64,000 bases of DNA from Novosphingobium jiangmenense (lineage in GTDB: Bacteria; Pseudomonadota; Alphaproteobacteria; Sphingomonadales; Sphingomonadaceae). Positions 17,311-26,306 of this stretch are shown here, piece after piece. The stretch covers positions 124,001-188,000 of the forward strand of contig NZ_JADQDC010000003.1 in NCBI RefSeq assembly GCF_015694345.1, written 5' to 3'. Each line of letters begins with the position of its first letter. The stretch's first letter is position 1. The notes beneath the pieces are model-generated. The model did no database searches. It was not told where the DNA came from and saw only the letters and a list, made by a program, of their open reading frames with translations. The position numbers and the translations under genes were made by a program.

Positions 17311-19620
17311 ATGCTTTTCCAACGCGCTTCCGCGCGCCTGCTCGCGCGTACCAGCATGTTTGCTGCCGCTGCCTTTGCGCTTTCCGAGCCTGTCCTTGCC
17401 CAGGACGCGGCGCAGGAAGCGACTGCCGATGACAATGGCGGTGAAATCATCGTCACCGCGCAAAAGCGCGCGCAGTCGCTGTCCGATGTTTCGCTTTCGG
17501 TCGCTGCCGTCGGCACCGAGCAGCTTGCGGCCAACAACACCGTCAACCTCGAAGGCCTGCAGGCGCTGGTTCCCTCGATCAGCTTCGGCAACGACTTCAA
17601 CTTCGCCAAGCTCTTCATCCGCGGCATCGGCCTGTCGAGCTCGCTTCCCGGCGTTGACCCGTCGGTCGCGCTCCACGTCGATGGCGTGGTCGTGAGCCTC
17701 GCGCAGGCGCAGCTCGGTTCGATGTTCGATCTGGAGCGCGTCGAAGTCCTGCGCGGGCCGCAGGGAACGCTCTATGGCCGCAATGCCACTGGCGGCGCGG
17801 TCAACCTGATCACCGCCAAGCCTACTGACAAGCTCGATGGCTATGTTCGCCAGACCCTCGGCGGCGATGCCTTCCTCGTGCAGACGGATGCCGCCATTGG
17901 CGGCCCGATCACGGAGGGTGTGCGCGCTCGTCTCGCCGTCCAGCGTATCAAGCGCGATGGCTTCGGCATCAACGAGTTCACCGGCAACGAGATCGACAAC
18001 GCCAACCAGTGGTCGGTGCGCGGTCATCTGCAGTTCCTGCCGACCGACAAGCTCTCGATCCTGCTGACCGGCGAACTCCACACCGAGAACGACCGCTCGC
18101 TGGCCGTGAAGTTCCGCGAGGTTTCGTTCCCCGGTACGCAGGTCGCCAGCCTTACCGCGCTCGGCCAGCGCACCAATGCCGATGGCAGCGCGGCGTCGTT
18201 CGCCAAGAACGTGCGCAACCTCAACACCAACTATGACCCGATCAACGACCGCAAGCAGTATGCCTTCACCGGCATCATGGACTATGCCGCGTCCGATACG
18301 GTCGCGCTGAAGTCTTTGACCAGCTACCGCAATTTCCGCGCGATCTTCTTCCATGACTTCGACATGTCGTCTTACGCCGGCTACCCGCTGGCGCAGACCA
18401 ACGCCGTGCGGACCAGCGCCAACCACTGGCAGCCGGTGTTCGAGAACCAGTTCAGCCAGGAGCTGCAGCTCAACGTCGATACCGACAAGCTGCATGCCGT
18501 GTTCGCCGGGTTCTACCTGAAGGACCACATCCGCGTCGAAAACCACATCGGTTTCGACGTTCTGAAGAACACCGATCCGTTCCGCGTCCAGTTTGATGGC
18601 AAGCTCGATGTCGAGACCTGGGCCGTGTTCGGCAACGTGACCTACGACCTTACCGACCAGTTCTCGGTCAAGGCGGGTGGCCGCTATTCGTGGGAAAAGC
18701 GCAAGATCAAGAACAACAGCGGCATCGGCACCGCCGCGACCGGCTTCGTTCTCGATCCGCTGCAGTGGGACACCTCGAAGACCTGGGATGACTTCTCGCC
18801 TTCGCTCGGCATCGAGTTCCGTCCGAACGACGACGTGATGGCCTATTTCAACTGGTCGCGAGGCTTCAAGTCTGGCACGGCCGAGATCGGTTCGCGCCGT
18901 TCGGCAGCGGCAGTCACGCCGTTCGTGAACCCCGAGAAGGTCGAAGCCTTCGAAGGCGGCATCAAGTACAGCGCGGGTTCGCTGCAGACCAACCTTGCGG
19001 TGTTCTACCAGAAGCTCAAGAACGGCCAGTTCCAGCGGACCTTCCCGATCCCGAACCCGCCGTTCTTCGCCAGCGCTCTTGAGAACGCTGCTGAATCGCG
19101 TGCTTATGGTGCGGAGTTCGAACTGCGTTGGCGTCCGATCGATGGCCTCGCCATCGATGCTTCGGCAGCGTACCTGAACTCGAAGTTCACCAAGTTCTTC
19201 TCGAAGAACCCGCTGAACGCCGCGCTGTTCGGCCCTGGCGGCGCTTCGCTGCCTGACGAGGACCTGTCGGGCAACGCTACGCGCATGAGCCCGAAGTGGA
19301 CGCTGAACTTCAACCCGACCTACACTGCCGACCTGTCGAGCGGCGCCAGCGTCGTGTTCGGCACGAACGTCTCCTACCGTTCGAAGCAGTACCACACCGA
19401 GTTCAACGACGATCGCATGGCCGCCGATGCCTATGTGATGGTCGATGCCAACGTGAAGTATCGCCACTCGGACGACCGGACTTCGGTCAACCTGTGGGTG
19501 CGCAACCTGACCAACGAACTGGTCTGGGCGGGCAGCTATGCGGTGGCGACCAGCCGCACCATCGGTGGCACGCTGATGCCGCCGCGCACCTATGGCGTTA
19601 CGCTCGGCTACGAGTTCTGA
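17311..19620 (+). CDS. TonB-dependent outer-membrane receptor
   Basis: 769 residues. A signal peptide ends near SEPVLAQDAA, followed by the TonB-box-like EIIVTAQKR. The plug domain (about 50-165) contains LRGPQGTLYGRNATGGAVNL, and a 22-strand-type barrel runs to the terminal GVTLGYEF. It takes up a ligand across the outer membrane using TonB energy. The IVTAQKR subfamily is expanded in sphingomonads, and substrates range from siderophores to plant compounds and aromatics, so the ligand cannot be named. No FecIR-like genes adjoin it. It has its own upstream AT-rich region and a strong terminator, so it is probably monocistronic. Confidence 0.95.
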   Translation: MLFQRASARLLARTSMFAAAAFALSEPVLAQDAAQEATADDNGGEIIVTAQKRAQSLSDVSLSVAAVGTEQLAANNTVNLEGLQALVPSISFGNDFNFAKLFIRGIGLSSSLPGVDPSVALHVDGVVVSLAQAQLGSMFDLERVEVLRGPQGTLYGRNATGGAVNLITAKPTDKLDGYVRQTLGGDAFLVQTDAAIGGPITEGVRARLAVQRIKRDGFGINEFTGNEIDNANQWSVRGHLQFLPTDKLSILLTGELHTENDRSLAVKFREVSFPGTQVASLTALGQRTNADGSAASFAKNVRNLNTNYDPINDRKQYAFTGIMDYAASDTVALKSLTSYRNFRAIFFHDFDMSSYAGYPLAQTNAVRTSANHWQPVFENQFSQELQLNVDTDKLHAVFAGFYLKDHIRVENHIGFDVLKNTDPFRVQFDGKLDVETWAVFGNVTYDLTDQFSVKAGGRYSWEKRKIKNNSGIGTAATGFVLDPLQWDTSKTWDDFSPSLGIEFRPNDDVMAYFNWSRGFKSGTAEIGSRRSAAAVTPFVNPEKVEAFEGGIKYSAGSLQTNLAVFYQKLKNGQFQRTFPIPNPPFFASALENAAESRAYGAEFELRWRPIDGLAIDASAAYLNSKFTKFFSKNPLNAALFGPGGASLPDEDLSGNATRMSPKWTLNFNPTYTADLSSGASVVFGTNVSYRSKQYHTEFNDDRMAADAYVMVDANVKYRHSDDRTSVNLWVRNLTNELVWAGSYAVATSRTIGGTLMPPRTYGVTLGYEF

Positions 19621-19646
19621 GCCGACGCCAAGGCAAAATGACAAGA

Positions 19647-19675
19647 GGCCGCCGGTTCACCCCGGCGGCCTTTTT
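19647..19675 (+). terminator. intrinsic terminator of the TonB receptor gene
   Basis: A perfect 9-bp stem GGCCGCCGG/CCGGCGGCC with a 6-base loop, then TTTTT at 19671-19675. Confidence 0.92.
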
Positions 19676-19704
19676 CGTTAGGGTGGATGTCTGGGAGAGA
19701 TTTG

Positions 19705-19950
19705 ATGCAGGGCATGGGCGGGGGCGATTGCCCTTTCGAATTCAACTTTGATGCAGGCACCTTCAAGGCCGGCGATACCGTGAGCTATCGCATCGTCGGC
19801 AGCCCGATGTTCGAGGACATGCCGTTTGCAGGCGCCCTGCTCGAGGTGCACGATGATCACGTGATCATCGCCGGAGATCCGAACGACGCGTCAGTGCGCT
19901 ATCGCGGCACGCGGGAGAGCAGGCCGCAGGTTCAGGCGAACGAGATCTAG
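19705..19950 (+). CDS. small conserved-looking protein of unknown function
   Basis: 81 residues from the ATG at 19705, chosen because GGGAGAGA sits 5-12 bases upstream; an ATG at 19687 would add six residues. It is acidic and beta-rich, without signal peptide or membrane segment (CPFEFNFDAGTFKAGDTVSY, GALLEVHDDHVIIAGDPNDA). I do not recognise the family. Its stop overlaps the convergent MFS gene by 4 bases. Codon use matches its neighbours, which supports coding. Confidence 0.6.
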   Translation: MQGMGGGDCPFEFNFDAGTFKAGDTVSYRIVGSPMFEDMPFAGALLEVHDDHVIIAGDPNDASVRYRGTRESRPQVQANEI

Positions 19951-21089
19951 GCGGGGAGCGCCTGCTCGCTGCGATACCATTGTGTCAGGCCCCATGCGAT
20001 ACCGGCTATGGCGAGGAGGCCCAGCAGGATCGGCCACGTGTAGCCAAAGCCGCTCGCCAGGAGCGCTGCAGCAACCAGCGCGGCGGTGGAGCAGCCAAGG
20101 TCCCACCCGCCTTCGGTCGCCATGTTGAAGCGCAGGGTGCACTGCGAGCGCTGGGCCATCGCATAGAGGGGCGAGAGCATGGCGGTTGCCAACATGGGTG
20201 CCGCCAAAGCTCCCAGCGCCGTTGCGATGAGCGCGGACAGGGGAGAGGCCCACGCCAAAGCCTTGATCACGAGAACCGCCGCGCCAAGGCCATAGGCAAG
20301 CGCCAGCGAATGCGTGCCGCGCCCGCGGTCGATCAGCCGCCCGATGATCAGGCTGCCCGCCGCCGCGCCCATCCCCGCCAGCGCCAGTGCTCCGCCAAAG
20401 CTCTCGAAGTTCTGGCGCAAGGTCACGAACAGCGCGAGGTTCCATACGACGACCGAACAGCCCGCCTGCAACCCTTCCGCGAAGTAGATGCGCCGCCCAT
20501 TGCGGACGATGACGGGGTCTGCCCGGCTTTCTCGCGGGATCTCAGGGTTGGCCGCTCCCAGCAACGGTGCTCCAGCCAGCAACTGGAGCGCGGCAATGAC
20601 GGCAAAGCCGATTTCTGGCCCGGCGCCTGAAAGCAGGAAGCCACCGGCAACAGGTGCGACAATCCCTACCGCAGCTGTCGTCGCCTGCTGGATCGAGACC
20701 TGCTTGCCCATTTCGGCGTTGTTGCCTGCAGCCGAGACGTAGGCATGGTAGCCAGTCCAGTAGAACACGCTGCCAAGACCTGACACCAGGATGTAGGCTA
20801 CCAGCATCGGTCCCAGTCCCCCGATTAGCGGGAGCATCAGGAACGATCCGGCGCGAATGCCGACACCGAGCAGGAGAACTGTCCGCAATCCATGGGCGTA
20901 GGCGATCGGAAGGACCGCTGCGCGCAAGGCAAAGCGCGAGAGCAGGACAAGGGCAAAGCTTGCCAGCGCCAGCGAAGGTGTGAGGCCCTGCTTCACCAGA
21001 AATCCGACCACGAAAAGACCGCCACTGCCCTCTACAAACGATTGCAGTCCGGCGTGGGCATAAATGCGGCGGATCGTGGTGAGCGCCAT
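19947..21089 (-). CDS. MFS transporter
   Basis: 380 residues and about 12 hydrophobic helices, with no soluble domains. A cytoplasmic loop near residue 195 (NPEIPRESRADPVIVRNGRR) splits two six-helix halves. The second half has SLIIGRLIDRGRG, like the loop 8-9 motif of the major facilitator superfamily. It is an inner-membrane secondary carrier of unknown substrate. ATG at 21089, 7 bases after the purN stop, so it may be read from the purM-purN transcript. Confidence 0.85.
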   Translation of the reverse strand: MALTTIRRIYAHAGLQSFVEGSGGLFVVGFLVKQGLTPSLALASFALVLLSRFALRAAVLPIAYAHGLRTVLLLGVGIRAGSFLMLPLIGGLGPMLVAYILVSGLGSVFYWTGYHAYVSAAGNNAEMGKQVSIQQATTAAVGIVAPVAGGFLLSGAGPEIGFAVIAALQLLAGAPLLGAANPEIPRESRADPVIVRNGRRIYFAEGLQAGCSVVVWNLALFVTLRQNFESFGGALALAGMGAAAGSLIIGRLIDRGRGTHSLALAYGLGAAVLVIKALAWASPLSALIATALGALAAPMLATAMLSPLYAMAQRSQCTLRFNMATEGGWDLGCSTAALVAAALLASGFGYTWPILLGLLAIAGIAWGLTQWYRSEQALPA

Positions 21090-21096
21090 GGTGCTC

Positions 21097-22038
21097 TCAG
21101 AATTCCATCATTGCGGCGAGGCGCTTGGGCGCAACGGCCGCCCAGCTGCGCCGCAGCCAGTCGGCGGCGTGGTCCCAGTCGACATCGGGGCGGTTGAGGA
21201 TGAGGCCCGCCCATCCGCTCGCGCCATAGTACGCGGGCCGGAACCAGATGGTGTCGTCCTGCTCGATCAGCGCGGCCAGTTCATCCTGCCCGCTTGTCTT
21301 TACCAGCAGGGCAACGTGCGGCGTCCCGTGGTGCTGGTCGTTGAAATAGGCGAAGTACTTGCCACCCACGCGCCAGCCCGGAGCGCCGTGGCTTTCGCGT
21401 TCTTCCACTTCGGGAAGACTGGCGGCGAGTTCACGCACCTTGTCCAGCAGCCACTCGGCGCTGCTTTCGCGGGCGACATAGGCGGCCAGCGTTCGCGAAT
21501 AAAGCTGGTGTTCGGCGAACAGGACCCGCGCGGCAAGGGTGTCGCCACTATCGCCGGGGCTGATCGCCACGGGTGTCTGGCCCAGAATCGGACCGTCGTC
21601 CAGCTCAGCAGTGACCAGATGCACGGTGCAACCGCCGTGGCTGTCGCCCGCCGCGATGGCGCGATCGTGCGTGTGCAGGCCCTTGTACTTGGGCAGCAGC
21701 GAAGGGTGGATGTTGAGCATCCGGCCTTCCCACCGCCCGACGAACTCGGGGCTGAGGATGCGCATGTACCCGGCCAGCGCGATATAGCGCGCCCCGGCCC
21801 GGACCACTTCGGCTTCCATCAGCGCATCGTGTTCGGCGCGCGGGATGCCCTTGTGCGGCAGGCAGAACGTCGCCACGCCTTCAGCCTCGGCAAGCTTCAG
21901 GCCCGAAGCCTCCGGATTGTTCGAGAGGACGAGGACGATCTCGTAAGGGCAGTCCACCGCACGGCTTGCATAGAGCAGCGCGGCCATGTTGGTGCCGCTG
22001 CCCGATATGAAGACGGCGACGGGGGCCCGCTCAGCCAA
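21097..22038 (-). CDS. purN: phosphoribosylglycinamide formyltransferase fused to a C-terminal MmcQ/YjbR-like domain
   Basis: 313 residues. Residues ~1-195 are Pur[17 protein letters not shown], the catalytic [15 protein letters not shown], and [10 protein letters not shown] with the active-site Asp. Residues ~215-313 ([57 protein letters not shown]) look like a complete MmcQ/YjbR domain. That is not part of normal PurN, which is about 190-215 residues. PurN uses 10-formyl-THF to formylate GAR in purine synthesis. Start set at the TTG at 22038, which overlaps the purM stop and has GGGAAG upstream. A GTG at 22083 is an alternative. Confidence 0.88.
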   Translation of the reverse strand: MAERAPVAVFISGSGTNMAALLYASRAVDCPYEIVLVLSNNPEASGLKLAEAEGVATFCLPHKGIPRAEHDALMEAEVVRAGARYIALAGYMRILSPEFVGRWEGRMLNIHPSLLPKYKGLHTHDRAIAAGDSHGGCTVHLVTAELDDGPILGQTPVAISPGDSGDTLAARVLFAEHQLYSRTLAAYVARESSAEWLLDKVRELAASLPEVEERESHGAPGWRVGGKYFAYFNDQHHGTPHVALLVKTSGQDELAALIEQDDTIWFRPAYYGASGWAGLILNRPDVDWDHAADWLRRSWAAVAPKRLAAMMEF

Positions 22039-23137
22039 CGTGGGTCGCTTCCCACGCCGAGCGCGCAGACCACGTCTCGGCACTGCCCGTGACGGTGCAG
22101 CCCTTTTCGCCCGCGACGATCGTGCCGACGCGATAGACGGTTTCGCCTGCAGCAGCGAGATCGGCGGCGAGCGAATCGGCTTCCGCTTCTTCCACAGCGA
22201 GGATCATGCCGATCCCGCAGTTGAAGGTGCGGGCCATCTCTTCGGGCTCGATGTTGCCCTGCGCCTGCAGGAAGGCCATCAGGCGGCTCTGCTCCCAGCT
22301 GTCGGCATCGATGCGGGCGTGAAGACCCTGCGGCAGTACGCGAGGCACGTTCTCGAGCAGGCCACCGCCAGTGATGTGGGCCAGCGCGTTAATCCGGCCA
22401 GAGCGGATGAAGGGCAGCAGGCTCTTCACGTAGATGCGCGTCGGCTCGATCAGGTAGTCGATCAGCAGGCGCTCGTTGTCGAACAGGGCAGGGCGGTCGA
22501 GCTTCCAGCCCTTGTCGGCGGCCAGACGACGGACCAGCGAATAGCCGTTGGAGTGCACGCCCGACGACGCAAGACCGAGCAGCACGTTGCCCTCGGCCAC
22601 GCGGTCGCCGGTCAACTGCTCGCCGCGTTCCACGGCACCGACGCAGAAGCCTGCCAGGTCATAGTCGCCGTCGGCGTACATGCCGGGCATTTCCGCGGTC
22701 TCGCCGCCGATCAGAGCGCAACCGGCCTGCTTGCAGCCCTCGGCAATGCCTGCAACCACGCGCTCGGCCACACCGTTGTCGAGGCGGCCCGTCGCGAAGT
22801 AATCGAGGAAGAACAGGGGCTCGGCACCCTGTACGATCAGGTCGTTCACGCACATCGCGACGAGATCGATGCCGATCTTGTCATGGCGGTCATGATCGAT
22901 CGCCAGCTTGACCTTGGTGCCGACGCCATCGTTGCCGGCAACCAGCAGCGGGTCCTTGTAGCCTGCGGCCTTGAGATCGAAGAAGCCGCCGAAGCCGCCG
23001 AGTTCCGCATCCGCGCCGGGGCGGGCGGTGGACTTGGCCAGCGGGCCAATGGCCTTCACCAGCGCATTGCCAGCGGCGATGTTCACGCCGGCCTTGGCGT
23101 AGCTGTAGCTCTCGGGCTTTTCCTGCTTGTCGCTCAT
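22031..23137 (-). CDS. purM: phosphoribosylformylglycinamidine cyclo-ligase
   Basis: 368 residues from the ATG at 23137. The glycine-rich [12 protein letters not shown] and [11 protein letters not shown], the [14 protein letters not shown] motif and the [14 protein letters not shown] block are PurM hallmarks. It closes the imidazole ring of AIR using ATP. Cytosolic dimer. The 3' end overlaps purN by 8 bases, so the two are co-translated. A 113-bp region with a 16-bp palindrome separates it from the divergent DUF2066 gene. Confidence 0.96.
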   Translation of the reverse strand: MSDKQEKPESYSYAKAGVNIAAGNALVKAIGPLAKSTARPGADAELGGFGGFFDLKAAGYKDPLLVAGNDGVGTKVKLAIDHDRHDKIGIDLVAMCVNDLIVQGAEPLFFLDYFATGRLDNGVAERVVAGIAEGCKQAGCALIGGETAEMPGMYADGDYDLAGFCVGAVERGEQLTGDRVAEGNVLLGLASSGVHSNGYSLVRRLAADKGWKLDRPALFDNERLLIDYLIEPTRIYVKSLLPFIRSGRINALAHITGGGLLENVPRVLPQGLHARIDADSWEQSRLMAFLQAQGNIEPEEMARTFNCGIGMILAVEEAEADSLAADLAAAGETVYRVGTIVAGEKGCTVTGSAETWSARSAWEATHVG

Positions 23138-23207
23138 GGTTGGCGCGCCTAGCGCTTTCCTGCTTGGATTTCCACTTTCGTTTCGGCAAAAGCGGGGCAT
23201 CCAGTTG

Positions 23208-23223
23208 CGGAATTCGAATTCCG
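23208..23223. promoter_or_regulatory. 16-bp perfect palindrome between purM and DUF2066 genes
   Basis: CGGAATTCGAATTCCG is an exact palindrome centred in the 113-bp divergent intergenic region, a position suited to an operator for one or both transcripts. Confidence 0.45.
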
Positions 23224-23250
23224 TGTGCGTTTCGGGCCGGACCTTCGGCC

Positions 23251-24540
23251 ATGACTGGTTTCGGAGTTCCCTTGGTCGCCCTGTCCCTGCCACTCGAAAA
23301 AGCGAAGAACCGCAAGGCGCTGCTGCTCGGCATCGCGCTGCTGGCGGGCCTCGGCGGGGCTGCGCTTGTTGCACAGATCGAAGGCGATCGCGGGATCCCG
23401 CCAATTGCCAGCAACGGCGATTACGAAGTGCGCGGGATCGAGGTCAATGTCAGCGGCGACGACGCCGAGGACGCACGCAACAAAGGCTGGCGCGAAGCGC
23501 AGCGCAAGGCTTGGGTAAAGCTCTGGGGAAGCAATGGCAGCGGAGGGACAGCTCCAGGCCTGGATGATTCGACGATCGAATCCATGGTCTCTGCGGTGGT
23601 GGTCGAGCACGAACAGATCGGTCCTCGTCGTTACATCGCACGCCTTGGTGTGATATTCGATCGTGCCCGCACCGGCGAGCGACTCGGGATGACCGGAGTA
23701 AAGGCTCGCTCGGCACCGCTATTGGTCGTACCCGTGCTTTATCAAGGCGGCGTGGCGACAGTGTTCGAGACCCGCACGCCGTGGCAAAAGGCTTGGGCGG
23801 AGTACCGCACCGGAAACAGTGCGATCGATTACGTGCGCCCGGCCGGTGCAGGTTCCGATTCGCTCCTGCTCACCGCAGGCCAACTGGATCGGCGCAGCCG
23901 CAACTGGTGGCGCCTGATCCTCGACGAGTTCGGCGCATCGGACGTTATCATTCCCATCGCGCGCCTCGACCGGCAGTTCCCCGGTGGCCCGGTCAGCGGC
24001 ACTTTCACCGCGCGCTATGGTCCGGACAACCGCTTCCTCGGCAGCTTCACGCTGACCGCCAAGAGCGAAGCTGACGTTCCCAAAATGCTTGAGGATGCCA
24101 TCGGCAGGCTTGACGGGATCTACACGCAGGCACTGGTGGCAGGCGTGCTGAAGCCCGATCCCACGCTCAACATGGCAGCGGAAATCGACCCCAAGCTGAT
24201 TGAGCAGACCTTGGCGACGGCTGGGCCAGTTGCCGTGCAAGCCACGACGGCAGGCCCGGAAACGGCGCCGACGGCGGCAGCCACGCCCACCGCCGCAGCC
24301 AGCGTCTCGACATTCACTATCCAGTTCGCCACCGCCGACGGTCCCGCAGTCGACGCCGGCATGGCAGCGGTGCGCGGGGTTGCCGGCGTCAAGAGCGCGG
24401 TGTCTAGTTCGATCGCGATTGGCGGCACGTCGGTCATGCGCGTGACTTACGCGGGCGAGATCGAAGCCTTGGCGGCAGCATTGCGGGCGCAGGGTTGGCG
24501 CGTGACGGTCGGCGCAGGCGCGCTTTCGATCCGCAAGTAA
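23251..24540 (+). CDS. DUF2066-like membrane-anchored protein
   Basis: 429 residues from the ATG at 23251. An N-terminal membrane segment ([21 protein letters not shown], ~20-41) is followed by [20 protein letters not shown] and [15 protein letters not shown], which match the opening of DUF2066. A Thr/Ala/Pro-rich linker at ~330-350 leads to a C-terminal region ([34 protein letters not shown]) resembling a small ferredoxin-like domain. It is probably periplasmic. DUF2066 genes neighbour purM and hda in other proteobacteria too. Function unknown. Confidence 0.7.
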   Translation: MTGFGVPLVALSLPLEKAKNRKALLLGIALLAGLGGAALVAQIEGDRGIPPIASNGDYEVRGIEVNVSGDDAEDARNKGWREAQRKAWVKLWGSNGSGGTAPGLDDSTIESMVSAVVVEHEQIGPRRYIARLGVIFDRARTGERLGMTGVKARSAPLLVVPVLYQGGVATVFETRTPWQKAWAEYRTGNSAIDYVRPAGAGSDSLLLTAGQLDRRSRNWWRLILDEFGASDVIIPIARLDRQFPGGPVSGTFTARYGPDNRFLGSFTLTAKSEADVPKMLEDAIGRLDGIYTQALVAGVLKPDPTLNMAAEIDPKLIEQTLATAGPVAVQATTAGPETAPTAAATPTAAASVSTFTIQFATADGPAVDAGMAAVRGVAGVKSAVSSSIAIGGTSVMRVTYAGEIEALAAALRAQGWRVTVGAGALSIRK

Positions 24541-24571
24541 CCGAACCGCGATTCGAGCGTATAGTCAGCAG

Positions 24572-25186
24572 ATGTCGTCGCAGATCGCCCTTCCGCTGGT
24601 GACAGCGCGCGGTGCCGAAACCGTGGTCATGGGGCCAAGTCTGCTGCCCGTGATCGAAGCGCTGCAGTCTGCATCCACATGGCCTTTCCGCACAGCGATC
24701 CTTGTCGGCCCTCCCCGGTCGGGCAAGAGCCTGCTGGCGCGATGGTTTGCCGAAAGCGGGGCAGGGGAGGTGCTCGACAGTGCCGATTCGCTGCCGGAGG
24801 ACGAGGTGTTCCATCATTGGAACCGTGCTCAGGCGTCCGGGCGTCCGCTCCTCCTGGTCAGCGATCGTGCGCCCGGAGCATGGCATGTCACTCTGCCCGA
24901 CCTCGCCTCCCGCCTCGGCTCGGCCCTGCTGATCGAGATTGGCGCGCCAGATGACGAGCTGGTCGCGGGCCTGATCGTGGAACATTCGGCACGGCGCGGG
25001 CTCGTGCTGGGGGATCAGGTAATGGCCTACCTGTTGCCCAGAGTGGAACGGGCGCATGCCGAAATCGAGTTGCTGATTGAAACTCTTGACCGTCTGTCTC
25101 TTGAGCGTAAATCACCCGTCACCATATCCCTCGCACGCGACGCGCTTGCCGAGCGGACAGGGGAATTCCAGCCGCGCTTGCTTTAA
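24572..25186 (+). CDS. hdaA: DnaA-related regulatory protein HdaA
   Basis: 204 residues resembling DnaA domain III only. The degenerate Walker A GPPRSGKSLLARWF is at ~47, followed by DSADSLPEDEVFHHWN and a lid region; the DNA-binding domain IV is absent. Hda-type proteins promote hydrolysis of DnaA-ATP together with the DNA clamp and so prevent re-initiation. The N-terminal QIALPL fits the clamp-binding QxxLPL motif of the family. It follows DUF2066 by 31 bases and is probably co-transcribed. Confidence 0.88.
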   Translation: MSSQIALPLVTARGAETVVMGPSLLPVIEALQSASTWPFRTAILVGPPRSGKSLLARWFAESGAGEVLDSADSLPEDEVFHHWNRAQASGRPLLLVSDRAPGAWHVTLPDLASRLGSALLIEIGAPDDELVAGLIVEHSARRGLVLGDQVMAYLLPRVERAHAEIELLIETLDRLSLERKSPVTISLARDALAERTGEFQPRLL

Positions 25187-25212
25187 GCGCCTGAAAGAGA
25201 GAGAATCGGGGC

Positions 25213-25938
25213 ATGTTCAACGGCCTGATCGCCTATCTGGACTCGATCCGCTCGCGCGATCCCGCGCCCCGTTCGCGCTGGGAGATTCTTCTCTATCCCG
25301 GTCTGTGGGCCGTCGGCTTCCATCGAGTCGCGCACTGGCTGTTCGAGGCTGAACTCTATTTCCTGGCGCGTGCGGTAAACCACTTCTCGCGCTTCCTGAC
25401 TGCCATCGACATCCATCCCGGCGCCAAGATCGGGAAGCACCTGTTCATCGAGCATGGATTCACCGTGATCGGCGAAACCGCGGAGATCGGTGACAACGTG
25501 ACGATCTATCAGTGCGTGACACTGGGCGGTACGAACCCGACAAACGGCATTCCGGGCAAGCGCCATCCCACCTTGTGCGATGATGCGATCATCGGCTCCG
25601 GTGCCCAGATTCTGGGGCCCATCACGGTGGGCTCACGCGCCCGCGTCGGTGCGAATGCGGTGGTGACCGATGACGTGCCCGAAGGTGCGACGATGATCGG
25701 ACTCAAGGCCCGGTCCACGCTGGTTCCGGCTGAAACCTGGCTCAAGCAGTTCATTCCTTATGGCACGCCCTGCAAGGAACCGTGCGAACCCAATGGCGGC
25801 ACGCGTGTTGATGAACTCGAAGCCGAAGTTGCGGCGCTGAAGGCACAAGTCGCCGCCTTGATTGCTGCCCAGTCGGGCGGTGACGACACCACGCCCGCGC
25901 CGACTCCGAGCACCGTCGGCCGAAGGAACCGCAGCTGA
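25213..25938 (+). CDS. cysE: serine O-acetyltransferase
   Basis: 241 residues. Left-handed beta-helix hexapeptide repeats run from DIHPGAKIGKHLFIEHG through IIGSGAQILGPITVG to VVTDDVPEGATMIG. HGFTVIGETAEIGD and LGGTNPTNGIPGKRHPT are active-site blocks of the short EpsC/SrpH-type enzymes. It acetylates serine with acetyl-CoA, the first step to cysteine. After the catalytic domain the protein carries a predicted coiled coil (VDELEAEVAALKAQVAALIA, ~198-217) and a Thr/Pro tail, which are not needed in shorter homologues. Confidence 0.92.
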   Translation: MFNGLIAYLDSIRSRDPAPRSRWEILLYPGLWAVGFHRVAHWLFEAELYFLARAVNHFSRFLTAIDIHPGAKIGKHLFIEHGFTVIGETAEIGDNVTIYQCVTLGGTNPTNGIPGKRHPTLCDDAIIGSGAQILGPITVGSRARVGANAVVTDDVPEGATMIGLKARSTLVPAETWLKQFIPYGTPCKEPCEPNGGTRVDELEAEVAALKAQVAALIAAQSGGDDTTPAPTPSTVGRRNRS

Positions 25939-25940
25939 GC

Positions 25941-26306
25941 GTGACCGGTCCTGATGCCGGGGCGTCCGGCACGGTCGTCCCCTTTCCGAATGTGCGCGCC
26001 ATGCAGCAGGTGGGGTTCGAACGGCCCGAGCTGCTGAAGATTCTCGACATCTACGGCCGCATGGTCGCGGCAGGCCTGTGGCGGGACTATGCGATGGACT
26101 TCGGCAAGGACGCAGCGGTCTTCGCGGCCTTCAAGCGCACTGCCGAACGGCCTACGGCGCGAATCGAGAAGCGCCCGTCGCTGCGCGGCAAGCAGGGCAT
26201 GTGGGCGCTGTTCGGCGAGGCCGGACAGGTCCTCAAGCGCGGGCACGACCTCGCCGGCGTTCTGTCACCGCTGGAACGGCGTCTGCTGAAGGTTGTCGAA
26301 GACTAA
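25941..26306 (+). CDS. DUF2794 family protein
   Basis: 121 residues from a GTG 2 bases after the cysE stop. The core FERPELLKILDIYGRMVAAG, WRDYAMDFGKDAAVFAAF and IEKRPSLRGKQGMW matches DUF2794, a small family largely restricted to alphaproteobacteria. The N-terminal VVPFPNVR is the usual entry. Soluble, no signal peptide. Function unknown. The stop overlaps the convergent thioesterase gene by 4 bases. Confidence 0.85.
   Translation: MTGPDAGASGTVVPFPNVRAMQQVGFERPELLKILDIYGRMVAAGLWRDYAMDFGKDAAVFAAFKRTAERPTARIEKRPSLRGKQGMWALFGEAGQVLKRGHDLAGVLSPLERRLLKVVED

Noticed and set aside
17245-19644. A 799-codon minus-strand frame across the TonB receptor gene
   Set aside because: Antisense shadow of the receptor. 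Unusual Arg/Val/Leu-rich composition and no signal peptide or domain.
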